The position numbers and the translations under genes were made by a program. 8,015 bases of DNA from Steroidobacteraceae bacterium (GTDB taxonomy: Bacteria > Pseudomonadota > Gammaproteobacteria > Steroidobacterales > Steroidobacteraceae), in assembly GCA_013044085.1 (NCBI GenBank), contig JABEVI010000140.1, positions 1 through 8,015 of the forward strand, given 5' to 3'. Within the stretch, counting starts at the first letter, position 1, and each line of letters opens with the position of its first letter. Under the pieces are notes generated by a model that saw nothing but the letters and a program-made list of their open reading frames with translations, ran no database searches and was not told the origin of the DNA. Positions 1-6,681 of the stretch are shown piece after piece.

Positions 1-3
1 CGC

Positions 4-1188
4 TCAGCTCTGCGCGAACAGCAGCTTGCTGACCGTTTCCTTGTCGATCGGTTCATCGAACAGCGTGCGTACGAGCAGGTCGCTGCCGAGCAGCTGCGGG
101 GCGAACAACATGTCGGGCTGCACGCGACGGATTTTCGCCAGATGTCGCACGTCGTTGACGCCGGCGATGGTCTTCACGCCCGGCGCGAATTCCTTCACGG
201 CGAGCACCGCAAAGGCGTTCTCCGCGTCGTCGTCGCGCAGCATCATCACCGCGCGCGCCTGCTGCACGCCGGCCTGCTCGAGGACCTCGTTGCGGCTCGC
301 ATCGCCGGTGATCAGGTCGGCCTCGGGCGGGTAGGGCGAGGGCTTGCCCGGCGGCTCGATCACGGTGACCGCGACGCCGTGCGCCTGCAGATCCTTCCAC
401 AGGGTGTAGGCGAGGCTCGATGAGCCGATGATCACGAAATGTCCCTTGCGTGTTTTCCGTTGCATGCGTCCCTCGAGTGCGCGTCTGATGCTGCCGCCGA
501 GCAGGGGTGCCAGGACGATCGACAGCGTGGTTGCGAACACCGTGATGCCGAGAACGATCATCGAGACGGTGAACATCCGCGCTTCGACCGTACGCGGCAG
601 GATGTCGCCGTAGCCGACCGTCGACATGGTCTCGATCGTGTAATAGAAGGCGGTCGGCAGGTCCCGGATCGCCGGCGCATAGCCCGCGCCGAGCCACAGG
701 GTGCCGAGCACGCCGTACAGCAGCAGCGCGCCGATGCTCAGCAGCGCGAACAGCGAGCTGGCGGCAAGGTTGCTGCGGTCGAAGCGGCCGGCGTAGTAGA
801 TCAGCACGGCGACGAGCGCGAGCGCGCTCCAGAAAACCGGGTCGGATGCGCGCGAGAACCACCAGGAAAGCCCGGCGACCAAGACGCCGAGCAACAGCGT
901 GATCACCCAGGCAACCCGCGCGCGCAACAGCAGCCCGACCGCCATCACGACGAGACCCATGCCGATGAGCATGCGTGGCAGGGCCGCCAGATCGCTCAGG
1001 CGCTGGATCGAGGCGCCATCGTATCCGGACAAGTCGTGCAGCGCCGCGAGCAGCAGCGGGAATCTCGGCCGCATCTGCAGCGTTCCACAGAGCACCGCGA
1101 GCAGCGCGGCGAGCAGCTGTGGACCGCGCTCCAGCCAGACCGGACGGCCATGACGCCGTACGGCGGCGAACGCTTCTCGCAGGGTCAT
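4..1188 (-). CDS. kch: Kch-like voltage-gated potassium channel with RCK (TrkA-N) domain
   Basis: The 394-residue protein is an inner-membrane K+ channel of the E. coli Kch type. Hydrophobic segments lie at about residues 23-38, 73-90, 92-110, 119-133, 143-167 and 205-229. The pore loop holds the selectivity filter TVGYGD (190-195), preceded by an IETMS stretch as in E. coli Kch. From about residue 249 a cytoplasmic RCK domain follows: FVIIGSSSLA (251-260), GDASRNEVLEQAG (295-307), DDDAENAF (319-326) and a PQLLGSDLL stretch (364-372), all matching Kch in order. The nucleotide loop is a degenerate version of GxGxxG. Length is close to E. coli Kch (417 aa, recalled). The frame stays open upstream to 1404, but those residues lie inside the DUF192 gene and are compositionally nonsensical. 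The ATG at 1188 shares ATGA with the DUF192 stop, so translation is probably coupled; no clear Shine-Dalgarno is visible. Gating ligand is unknown. Confidence 0.93.
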   Translation of the reverse strand: MTLREAFAAVRRHGRPVWLERGPQLLAALLAVLCGTLQMRPRFPLLLAALHDLSGYDGASIQRLSDLAALPRMLIGMGLVVMAVGLLLRARVAWVITLLLGVLVAGLSWWFSRASDPVFWSALALVAVLIYYAGRFDRSNLAASSLFALLSIGALLLYGVLGTLWLGAGYAPAIRDLPTAFYYTIETMSTVGYGDILPRTVEARMFTVSMIVLGITVFATTLSIVLAPLLGGSIRRALEGRMQRKTRKGHFVIIGSSSLAYTLWKDLQAHGVAVTVIEPPGKPSPYPPEADLITGDASRNEVLEQAGVQQARAVMMLRDDDAENAFAVLAVKEFAPGVKTIAGVNDVRHLAKIRRVQPDMLFAPQLLGSDLLVRTLFDEPIDKETVSKLLFAQS

Positions 1189-1709
1189 CGCGCCGGCTTC
1201 AGCGCATCGCTCAGCACCGCATCGCCGACATCGATGCCGAGGTGCCGGCAGTCTCCGCCCCGCATTTCGATGACCGCGCGGGTGCCCGAGGGTGCATAGA
1301 TCAGGTCGAGGGAAAGCGGTTTGGTGCGCCGCGCGATCTCGGTGATCCGGCCATGTCGGTCGACGAACAGCATGTCGAGCGGCAGGTAGGTGTTCTTCAT
1401 CCACATCACGATCGGCCCATGACCGGTGAATGGAAACAGCATGGCCTGGTGATCCGCGAGGTGGCGTACGAACATCAAGCCTTGCTCGGAGCGCTCGGGC
1501 GTGTTGGCGACCCAGATCTTGAAGTTGAGCACGCTGCCCGCCGTGGTACGCACCGACATCAGGCCCCGAGGGAAGCTCGCGAGCAGTTTGCGGCGCATCT
1601 GCTGAGCCTGCGTCGTGCGGGTGGCCGCGCCGACCACCAGGACGAGGCTCGCGGCGATGAGCAGCGCGGCCGCGAGGCGCCTGCGGGCTGCGCGTTCAGC
1701 GCTTCGCAT
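1185..1709 (-). CDS. DUF192 family protein, exported or membrane-anchored
   Basis: A 174-residue protein of the DUF192 family (PF02643), whose biochemical role is unknown to me. The N-terminus has a basic stretch followed by a hydrophobic segment (about residues 13-29), so it is probably exported or anchored in the inner membrane with the domain in the periplasm. Family hallmarks are visible: ERSEQGLMFV (about 72-81), MWMKNTYLPLDMLFVD (about 102-117), and near the C-terminus a RAVIEMRGG stretch followed by LGIDVGDAV. The ATG at 1709 lies 14 bases inside the preceding minus-strand gene and has GGTGAG upstream (complement of 1712-1717), which is close to the start but purine rich. Its stop overlaps the channel gene as ATGA. 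DUF192 genes are commonly found singly; linkage to a K+ channel here gives no firm functional clue. Confidence 0.9.
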   Translation of the reverse strand: MRSAERAARRRLAAALLIAASLVLVVGAATRTTQAQQMRRKLLASFPRGLMSVRTTAGSVLNFKIWVANTPERSEQGLMFVRHLADHQAMLFPFTGHGPIVMWMKNTYLPLDMLFVDRHGRITEIARRTKPLSLDLIYAPSGTRAVIEMRGGDCRHLGIDVGDAVLSDALKPAR

Positions 1710-2298
1710 AGCTCACCGGAGCGGCGAAATCGAACCGGCTGACGAGCAGGTGCCCGGCGCCTCGCACGGCGCGGGCCGGTTCCGTGCAGAATCCACGCGC
1801 TTCGAGCCGGTAGGTGTGTGCGGCGGGCAGGCGTCGCTGCGACAGCGAGTCGAGCGTGCAGCGCCGATCGCCGAGCGTGCCGTAGATGCGGCCGTCGCTT
1901 TCATCGATGACGGTCAGGTTCACGCGTCCCTCGCGCAGCGGGCGGCCTTCGCGCACGCCCGTCAGACCGAACAGGAACAGCAAGCGCGGCCCTCGGCCGC
2001 TCACGCGGCGGAAGCTCACGCGTACCCCGGCCGGGTCGCGCTGCGGCTCGCCGGCGCACCAAGTGCCGCGGTTCGGCCAGTCGATGTCGGCGTGCAGCGC
2101 ACCGCCGATCCGTGCGCGCAGGTAGCCGCCGCCGCTTGCCAGGCAGGAGGTCGCGACACCGCGGGCCGGGCGAGGCGGTCCGACCGGCTGCGCGAGCGTT
2201 GCGTGCGCGAGCGTCGCGGCGATCAGCAGCGCCGCGCCGCGGGGGCCGGGCCGTACGGATCCGGCGACAGGTACGCCGTGGTAATTTCTCGGTATCAT
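1696..2298 (-). CDS. Hypothetical exported protein with four cysteines
   Basis: I do not recognise this 200-residue protein. It starts with a likely Sec signal peptide: Arg residues at 16 and 20, a hydrophobic AALLIAATLAHATLA core (22-36) and a plausible cleavage site after ATLA, before QP. The mature part has exactly four cysteines (52, 81, 147, 171), enough for two disulfides, and alternating hydrophobic patterns (for example LLFLFGLTGV 106-115, VNLTVIDESDGRIYGTLG 126-143) that suggest a periplasmic beta-rich fold. No catalytic motif is evident. The ATG at 2298 has AAAGG only three bases upstream, a weak ribosome site. The gene is first in an overlapping three-gene minus-strand run with the DUF192 and channel genes, so it is probably co-transcribed with them. 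Coding status is supported by the signal peptide and the overlap with DUF192; function is unknown. Confidence 0.72.
   Translation of the reverse strand: MIPRNYHGVPVAGSVRPGPRGAALLIAATLAHATLAQPVGPPRPARGVATSCLASGGGYLRARIGGALHADIDWPNRGTWCAGEPQRDPAGVRVSFRRVSGRGPRLLFLFGLTGVREGRPLREGRVNLTVIDESDGRIYGTLGDRRCTLDSLSQRRLPAAHTYRLEARGFCTEPARAVRGAGHLLVSRFDFAAPVSYAKR
2293..2298 (+). promoter_or_regulatory. Candidate -10 element for the WHy/LEA-2 lipoprotein gene
   Basis: TATCAT fits the sigma-70 -10 consensus at four or five positions and lies in a locally AT-richer patch (2281-2298) within GC-rich DNA. No convincing -35 hexamer is found 15-19 bases upstream. It would start transcription near 2305, just ahead of or at the GTG at 2307. 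The complement of 2296-2298 is the start codon of the divergent minus-strand gene, so the element and that start codon overlap. Confidence 0.35.
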
Positions 2299-2306
2299 CC
2301 GCCTTT

Positions 2307-2825
2307 GTGAACCCCGTCATCGCGACCGTGCCCGGGTCGATTGTGCCACGCCGGCGCCGTTCGGTGTGTGCCGCGGCTGCGTGCGCGCTCGGGGCGCTGC
2401 TGACGAGCGCCTGCGCGGTGTTCACTCCCCGATTCGAAAGACCCGACCTGGCGGTCGTCCGCATCGAAATGCGCAGTGGCAACCTCTTTCAACAGAATTT
2501 TCTCGTCACGCTGCGGATCCACAACCCGAACAGCCGGCCGTTGCCGGTCGAGCGCGTCCGGGCGCACCTGCTGTTCGCCGGCGTTGAGCTCGCGAGCGGC
2601 GTGACGATGCGCCCGTTCATCGTGCCGGCGCGGGGCGATACGAGTTTCGACATGATGATCTCGGCGAACCTTGCCGCCGGCTTCACCCAGTTCGCGCAGC
2701 GCCTGGGCGCGCATCGCGACTCGATTCCCTATGAGCTGGACGGGGCCGTGCGCCTCGATCTGCCACTGTTCCGTTCTCTGCGTTTTCATGACCACGGCGA
2801 GTTGCCGCTGCGCACCACCCCCTGA
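2307..2825 (+). CDS. WHy/LEA-2 domain lipoprotein
   Basis: A small probable lipoprotein with a Water stress and Hypersensitive response (WHy, LEA-2, PF03168) domain. Such domains form a beta-sandwich; bacterial versions are usually envelope lipoproteins of unclear, possibly stress-protective, function. Visible hallmarks are LRIHNPNSRPLPVERV in the first third, then LLFAGVELASGV, and a PARGDTSF stretch before a long helical part and the final strand LDLPLFRSLRF. The signal region has four arginines, an alanine-rich core and LLTSAC; Cys codon at 2412 is the probable lipidated residue, although Thr at -3 is not ideal for a lipobox. The start is uncertain: in-frame GTG codons at 2307, 2328 and 2343 (172, 165 or 160 residues), none with a good Shine-Dalgarno. 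The one at 2343 gives the most typical lipoprotein signal length; 2307 would make a nearly leaderless message. It stands alone, divergent from the minus-strand operon. Confidence 0.85.
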   Translation: MNPVIATVPGSIVPRRRRSVCAAAACALGALLTSACAVFTPRFERPDLAVVRIEMRSGNLFQQNFLVTLRIHNPNSRPLPVERVRAHLLFAGVELASGVTMRPFIVPARGDTSFDMMISANLAAGFTQFAQRLGAHRDSIPYELDGAVRLDLPLFRSLRFHDHGELPLRTTP

Positions 2826-2873
2826 TCGCGTTGCAACAAAACGGCCCGTGACCGGGTCCGATAGGCGCCGCTC

Positions 2874-2882
2874 TGGTAAGAT
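2874..2882 (+). promoter_or_regulatory. Candidate extended -10 promoter of the M32/ttcA operon
   Basis: TGGTAAGAT matches the extended -10 pattern TGnTAnnAT. It is 32 bases upstream of the ATG at 2915 in the only gap of note on the plus strand (2826-2914). No good -35 hexamer is seen, which is tolerable for extended -10 promoters. It would drive the five closely packed genes that follow. Confidence 0.4.
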
Positions 2883-2914
2883 GGCCTGCGGCGGCCGCTC
2901 GGATCCCGATCGTC

Positions 2915-4414
2915 ATGGCATTGACCCCCTATCAACAACTGGAACAAGAGTTTCGTCGCCTGCATGCGTTTCACGGTGCGCTGTCCCTTCTGCGCTGGGA
3001 TGCGGCCGTGATGATGCCGCGCGGCAGCGCCGACGTTCGCGGCGAGCAGCTCGCGGCACTCGAGACCGAGCATCATGCCTTGCTGACGACGCCGAGGATC
3101 GCGCGGCTTTTGGAGCGTGCCGAGGCGGGCGCGGCGCAGCTCGATGATTGGCCGCTCGCGAATCTGCGCGAAATGCGCCGACAGCGCGATCACGCCATCG
3201 CGACACCGCCGTCGTTGATCGCCCGCCTGGCGAGGACCAGCGCGCGCGCCGAGGTGTACTGGGTCGAGGCGCGCAAGGCGAATGACTTCAAGGTGTTCGC
3301 GCCGCACCTCGAGGAACTCGTGCACCTCGTGCGCGACAAGGCGGCGTTGCTCGGCCAGGCGCGCGGGCTGGCTCCCTACGACGCGCTGGTCGACGTGTAT
3401 ACGCCGGGGATATCGACCGCGGACATCGATGCGATTTTCAAGTCCCTGTCGCACAAGCTGCCGGGCTTGATCCACCAGGTGATCGAACTGCAGGCGGTGC
3501 GACCGCCGTCGCCGATCGTCGGTAAATTCAGCATCTCACGCCAGCGCCAGCTGGCCGTCGAGGTGCTCAAGTCGCTTGGATTCCCCTTCGACCGTGGCCG
3601 TTTGGACGAGAGTGAACATCCGTTCACGGAGGGCGTGCCGGGGGACATGCGCGTCACGACGCGCTTCGACGCCGCCGACCCGTTCACCGGCCTGCTCGGC
3701 GCGGTCCACGAAACCGGCCATGCGATGTACGACCTCGGCCTTCCGCAGCAATGGCGCGACCAACCGGTCGGACGCGACCGGGGGCTCGCGCTCGAGGAAA
3801 GCCAGTCGCTGTTGTTCGAGATGAACCTTTGTCGCAGCCGCCCGTTCGTGAAGTACCTCAGGCCACTGCTCGAGAAGTACCTGCAGGTCTCCACACCCGA
3901 ATGGCGGGAGGAGAATCTGTACCGGCACCTGATCCACGTGCGCCGCAGTCTGATCCGGATGGATGCGGACGAACTGACCTACCCGGTGCACATCATGGTC
4001 CGTTACGAACTCGAGAAGCGGCTCCTCGACGGGTCGCTCGCGGTCGTCGACCTGCCCGAGGCGTGGAACGAGGCGCTCGACCAGCGGCTCGGGCTGCGTC
4101 CCGGCAGCGACCTCGAGGGGTGTCTGCAGGACATCCATTGGTCGGTCGGCCATTTCGGCTACTTTCCCTCGTACGCGCTCGGCGCGGTCATCGCCGGGCA
4201 GATGTACGAAGCCTTGCGCGCGGCGCGGCCCTCGCTCGACGAGGAGATCGCCGCCGGATCCTTCGCCGGCGTGCTCGAGTGGCTGCGCGATCATGTGCAC
4301 GGCGTCGGTGCGCGCCTGCCGGTCAAGGATCTCATCCAAGAGGCGACCGGCAAGCCGCTGTCGGCCGCGGCCTACCTTCGGTACCTGGAAAACAAATATC
4401 TCGAGGCAGGCTGA
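2915..4414 (+). CDS. M32 family metallocarboxypeptidase (carboxypeptidase Taq type)
   Basis: A 499-residue cytoplasmic zinc carboxypeptidase of MEROPS family M32, which removes C-terminal residues from peptides with broad specificity. The length is typical of the family (about 500). The zinc site HETGH is at 265-269, with the third ligand expected at Glu295 in EESQSLLFE. Other M32 signatures are present in order: an N-terminal LLRWDAAVMMP stretch (25-35), DESEHPFT (231-238), DMRVTTR (244-250), MDADELTYPVHIMVRYELE (349-367) and GYFPSYALGA (415-424). There is no signal peptide. The ATG at 2915 begins a normal family N-terminus, although no clear Shine-Dalgarno precedes it. It is first in a plus-strand run; ttcA begins four bases after its stop. 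The family assignment is firm; natural substrates are unknown, with general peptide turnover the usual presumption. Confidence 0.96.
   Translation: MALTPYQQLEQEFRRLHAFHGALSLLRWDAAVMMPRGSADVRGEQLAALETEHHALLTTPRIARLLERAEAGAAQLDDWPLANLREMRRQRDHAIATPPSLIARLARTSARAEVYWVEARKANDFKVFAPHLEELVHLVRDKAALLGQARGLAPYDALVDVYTPGISTADIDAIFKSLSHKLPGLIHQVIELQAVRPPSPIVGKFSISRQRQLAVEVLKSLGFPFDRGRLDESEHPFTEGVPGDMRVTTRFDAADPFTGLLGAVHETGHAMYDLGLPQQWRDQPVGRDRGLALEESQSLLFEMNLCRSRPFVKYLRPLLEKYLQVSTPEWREENLYRHLIHVRRSLIRMDADELTYPVHIMVRYELEKRLLDGSLAVVDLPEAWNEALDQRLGLRPGSDLEGCLQDIHWSVGHFGYFPSYALGAVIAGQMYEALRAARPSLDEEIAAGSFAGVLEWLRDHVHGVGARLPVKDLIQEATGKPLSAAAYLRYLENKYLEAG
4403..4410 (+). promoter_or_regulatory. ttcA: Ribosome binding site supporting the GTG start of ttcA
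   Basis: GAGGCAGG contains two Shine-Dalgarno-like purine tracts, the second ending eight bases before the GTG at 4419. It lies within the last codons of the M32 gene. This decides for the GTG at 4419 over the in-frame upstream extension into the M32 gene. Confidence 0.55.
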
Positions 4415-4418
4415 AACG

Positions 4419-5222
4419 GTGGCCTCCGAGAACTTCAAGAAACTACAGGCCCGTCTGCGCGGGCTCGCGGGCAAGGCGATCGAGGATTATCGGATGATCG
4501 CGGCCGGCGACCGGGTCATGGTCTGTCTGTCGGGCGGCAAGGATTCGTACACGATGCTCGACGTGCTGCTGAGTCTGCAGCGCAGCGCACCGCTGCATTT
4601 CGAGATCATCGCGGTCAACCTCGATCAGAAACAACCCGGATTCCCGGCTGAGGTGCTGCCGCGCTATCTCGATGAATTGGGTGTGCGCTACCACATCATC
4701 GAGCAGAACACCTACGCGGTCGTCAAACGGGTGATCCCGGAGGGCAAGACGATGTGCGGCCTGTGTTCGCGCTTGCGGCGCGGCGCGCTCTACCGGTTCG
4801 CGACGGAGAACGGCGTCACCAAGATCGCGCTTGGCCATCATCGCGACGACATCGTCGAGACGCTGTTCTTGAACATGTTCTTCGGTGGACGGCTGAAGGC
4901 GATGCCGCCGAAGCTGCTCAGCGAGGACCGGCGGCACATCGTGATCCGGCCGCTTTGTTACGTGCCCGAGCGTCTGCTCGTGCGCTACGCCGCCGCGCGT
5001 GAATTTCCGATCATCCCCTGTACGCTGTGCGGCTCGCAGCCGGATTCGCAGCGGCTCGCCGTCAAGCGTCTGTTGCAGCAATGGCAACGTGAGCATCCCG
5101 GCCGGATCGAGGCGATCTTCTCGAGCATGCGCAACGTCGCCCTTTCGCAACTTGCCGATCCGGTGGCTTTCGACTTCGACGCCCTCGACGATGCCGCGGC
5201 GGCGGCGGAGCCGCTTTTCTGA
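4419..5222 (+). CDS. ttcA: tRNA 2-thiocytidine(32) synthetase TtcA
   Basis: TtcA is the ATP-dependent, iron-sulfur enzyme that thiolates cytidine 32 in a subset of tRNAs, with sulfur from the IscS cysteine desulfurase system. The 267-residue product has the PP-loop SGGKDS (38-43) that binds and adenylates, the paired cysteines CGLC (113-116) and CTLC (201-204) that ligate the 4Fe-4S cluster, the GHHRDDIVETLFLNMFFGG stretch (139-157) typical of the family, and RPLCYVPE (177-184). It is somewhat shorter than E. coli TtcA (311 aa, recalled), with a short N-terminus. The GTG at 4419 is chosen because it has a Shine-Dalgarno, gives a sensible N-terminus and follows the M32 stop by four bases. The frame is open upstream to 4293, but only as an out-of-frame shadow of the M32 gene. 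All key residues are intact. Confidence 0.97.
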   Translation: MASENFKKLQARLRGLAGKAIEDYRMIAAGDRVMVCLSGGKDSYTMLDVLLSLQRSAPLHFEIIAVNLDQKQPGFPAEVLPRYLDELGVRYHIIEQNTYAVVKRVIPEGKTMCGLCSRLRRGALYRFATENGVTKIALGHHRDDIVETLFLNMFFGGRLKAMPPKLLSEDRRHIVIRPLCYVPERLLVRYAAAREFPIIPCTLCGSQPDSQRLAVKRLLQQWQREHPGRIEAIFSSMRNVALSQLADPVAFDFDALDDAAAAAEPLF

Positions 5223-5236
5223 GCTGCCCTGAGCCC

Positions 5237-6679
5237 GTGCCGTCGGCGCCGCTGCCCTACGGTCACTGGATCGAGCCGCAGCGCTTGATGGTCGGTGAAT
5301 ACCCGGGCGCGGCGGTAATCGCCGAAACCCAGGCGCGCATCGATGCCTTGCTCGCCGCGGGCTTCAGCTATTTCATCGATCTGACCGAGGCGGGCGAACG
5401 GCCGCCGTACGATCATCTGCTGCCCGAGGCACGCGCCGACGACGGCCGCTATGTGATCTATGTGCGCAAGGCGATCGGCGAGCACGCGGTTCCACTCGTG
5501 CCCGGGTCGATGGAGGAGATTCTCGAGTACATCGCCCGCGCGCTCGAGGTCGGCCATCGAATTTACCTGCATGGCGGCACCGGCATCGGCCGGGTGAATC
5601 TGGTGGCAGGTTGCTGGCTGCGGCGCGCCGGTCTTGCCGCGGATGCGGCGCTCGAGCGGCTGAACCCGCTCTGGCGGTGCAATCCGCAAGCCGAGCGACA
5701 GCGCCAGTACGTGCAGGCTTGGTCGGGGCGGGCGCTCGAGCCGGACGTCGACGCGGATCCTCCGCTCGATCCTGCGGTGCTGCGGATTTTGCGCTCCCGC
5801 TACCAGGGCGGCTTGATCGGCCTTGCCTGTGCGGATGCGATGGGCGCGAGCACGCAATTTCGCACCCCCGGCCACTTCGCTCCCGTCAGCGGCCTGATCG
5901 GCGGTGGGCAATGGCAGCTGCCGCCCGGCGCGTGGACGGATGACACCGCGATGAGCCTGTGTGTCGCCGAGAGCCTGCTGGCGATGGAGTCGATGGACCC
6001 TGCCGATCAACGGCGGCGCTACCTGGAGTGGCGGCAACGGGGTCATTTGACGAGCACCGGCCAGTGCATCGGCATCACCGCCGCCGTATCGGCGTCGCTG
6101 TCACGCGAGGCGCCGGTCGGTGGCGGCCCGGAAGCGATGACCCGGGCCGGGATCATTGCCTTGTTCTCGGCATCGCATCCCCGGCGCGTCTTCGCCTGGT
6201 CGGCCGCGGCCGTTGCCGTCACCGACGCATCGGTCGCGGTACGCAACGCCGCGATGATCTATGCGGCGCTGATGCTCGCCGCATTGGGCGGCGCCCGGCG
6301 CGATGAACTCCTCGCCGACGCGCGCGACTTGTGGAGCACACACGCCGGTGTCCCGGTCGGCATCTACGACGTTGCGCTCGGTGACGGGGCCGTGCGCACC
6401 CGGCCGGTGGCCGGCGGGCGGCACACCGATCCGTTCGCGGCATTGCGCCTGGTTGTCGCCACGCTCCTCGACAGTGAGGGTTATCGCGACGGCCTGCTCG
6501 CGATCGTCAACGAGGGTGGCGAGGCGGATTTGCACGGCGCGTTGTTCGGCCACCTGGCGGGCGCCCTCTACGGTGTGGAGGCGATTCCACCGGCCTGGCG
6601 CGCCGTGGTCCTGCGCGGTGCGATGCTGCGCGATTTCGCCGACCGGCTGCTGGCCGCGGCGCTTGCGCCGCGCGATTGA
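5237..6679 (+). CDS. Fusion of phosphatase-like (inactive?) and ADP-ribosylglycohydrolase-like (degenerate) domains
   Basis: A 480-residue two-domain protein. Residues about 5-165 resemble dual-specificity/tyrosine phosphatases: a GEYPG entry (20-24), YFIDLTEAGERPPY (45-58) and the P-loop position HGGTGIGR (112-119) followed by GCWLRRAG. The signature HCxxGxxR has lost its nucleophilic Cys (Gly113), and the usual P-I-P-D general-acid loop reads RKAIGEH. Residues about 185-478 resemble ADP-ribosylglycohydrolases (DraG/ARH): GLIGLACADAMGASTQF, WTDDTAM (233-239), STGQC (273-277), GGEADLHGALFGHLAGALYG (427-446). The TDD metal motif is kept, but the expected Glu is Gln207, the GNGxxMR motif reads GGPEAMTR, the catalytic-region His is Asp330 and the second metal motif DxDT reads ExDL. 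It is probably cytoplasmic. The GTG at 5237, 14 bases after ttcA, is kept because the conserved N-terminal motif starts almost at once. Domain calls are recalled family knowledge; loss of activity is inferred. Confidence 0.88.
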   Translation: MPSAPLPYGHWIEPQRLMVGEYPGAAVIAETQARIDALLAAGFSYFIDLTEAGERPPYDHLLPEARADDGRYVIYVRKAIGEHAVPLVPGSMEEILEYIARALEVGHRIYLHGGTGIGRVNLVAGCWLRRAGLAADAALERLNPLWRCNPQAERQRQYVQAWSGRALEPDVDADPPLDPAVLRILRSRYQGGLIGLACADAMGASTQFRTPGHFAPVSGLIGGGQWQLPPGAWTDDTAMSLCVAESLLAMESMDPADQRRRYLEWRQRGHLTSTGQCIGITAAVSASLSREAPVGGGPEAMTRAGIIALFSASHPRRVFAWSAAAVAVTDASVAVRNAAMIYAALMLAALGGARRDELLADARDLWSTHAGVPVGIYDVALGDGAVRTRPVAGGRHTDPFAALRLVVATLLDSEGYRDGLLAIVNEGGEADLHGALFGHLAGALYGVEAIPPAWRAVVLRGAMLRDFADRLLAAALAPRD

Positions 6680-6681
6680 CC

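Noticed and set aside
439..1299. Plus-strand open frame opposite the channel gene
   Set aside because: It is Gln, Arg and His rich without hydrophobic or domain pattern, and the opposite strand has an unambiguous K+ channel.
1189..1404. Upstream in-frame extension of the potassium channel, start at 1404
   Set aside because: It lies wholly inside the DUF192 gene, its residues look like a frame shadow rich in Arg, Pro and His, and the ATG at 1188 gives a normal Kch N-terminus with an ATGA overlap.
2340..2345. CACAAT on the minus strand as -10 of the minus-strand operon
   Set aside because: It has a TGG just upstream, but no -35 is seen and it lies within the coding start of the WHy gene; too weak to list as a promoter.
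2843..2859. Short hairpin (CCCG, loop TGAC, CGGG, with flanking GG/CC) after the WHy gene as a terminator
   Set aside because: The stem is only four to six pairs with a bulge and no T run follows, so it is not convincing as an intrinsic terminator or operator.
4293..4418. Upstream in-frame extension of ttcA from an ATG at 4293
   Set aside because: It overlaps the conserved C-terminus of the M32 gene; the GTG at 4419 has a Shine-Dalgarno and a better N-terminus.
3536..4474. Long minus-strand open frames opposite the plus genes (also 4443-5150, 4985-6046 and 6868-7626)
   Set aside because: High GC at third positions produces long antisense frames. They show no domain motifs and lie opposite genes with intact family signatures.
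6676..6678. TTG start for the metallopeptidase overlapping the upstream stop as TTGA
   Set aside because: An ATG follows two codons later at 6682, and neither has a Shine-Dalgarno that would favour the rarer TTG.
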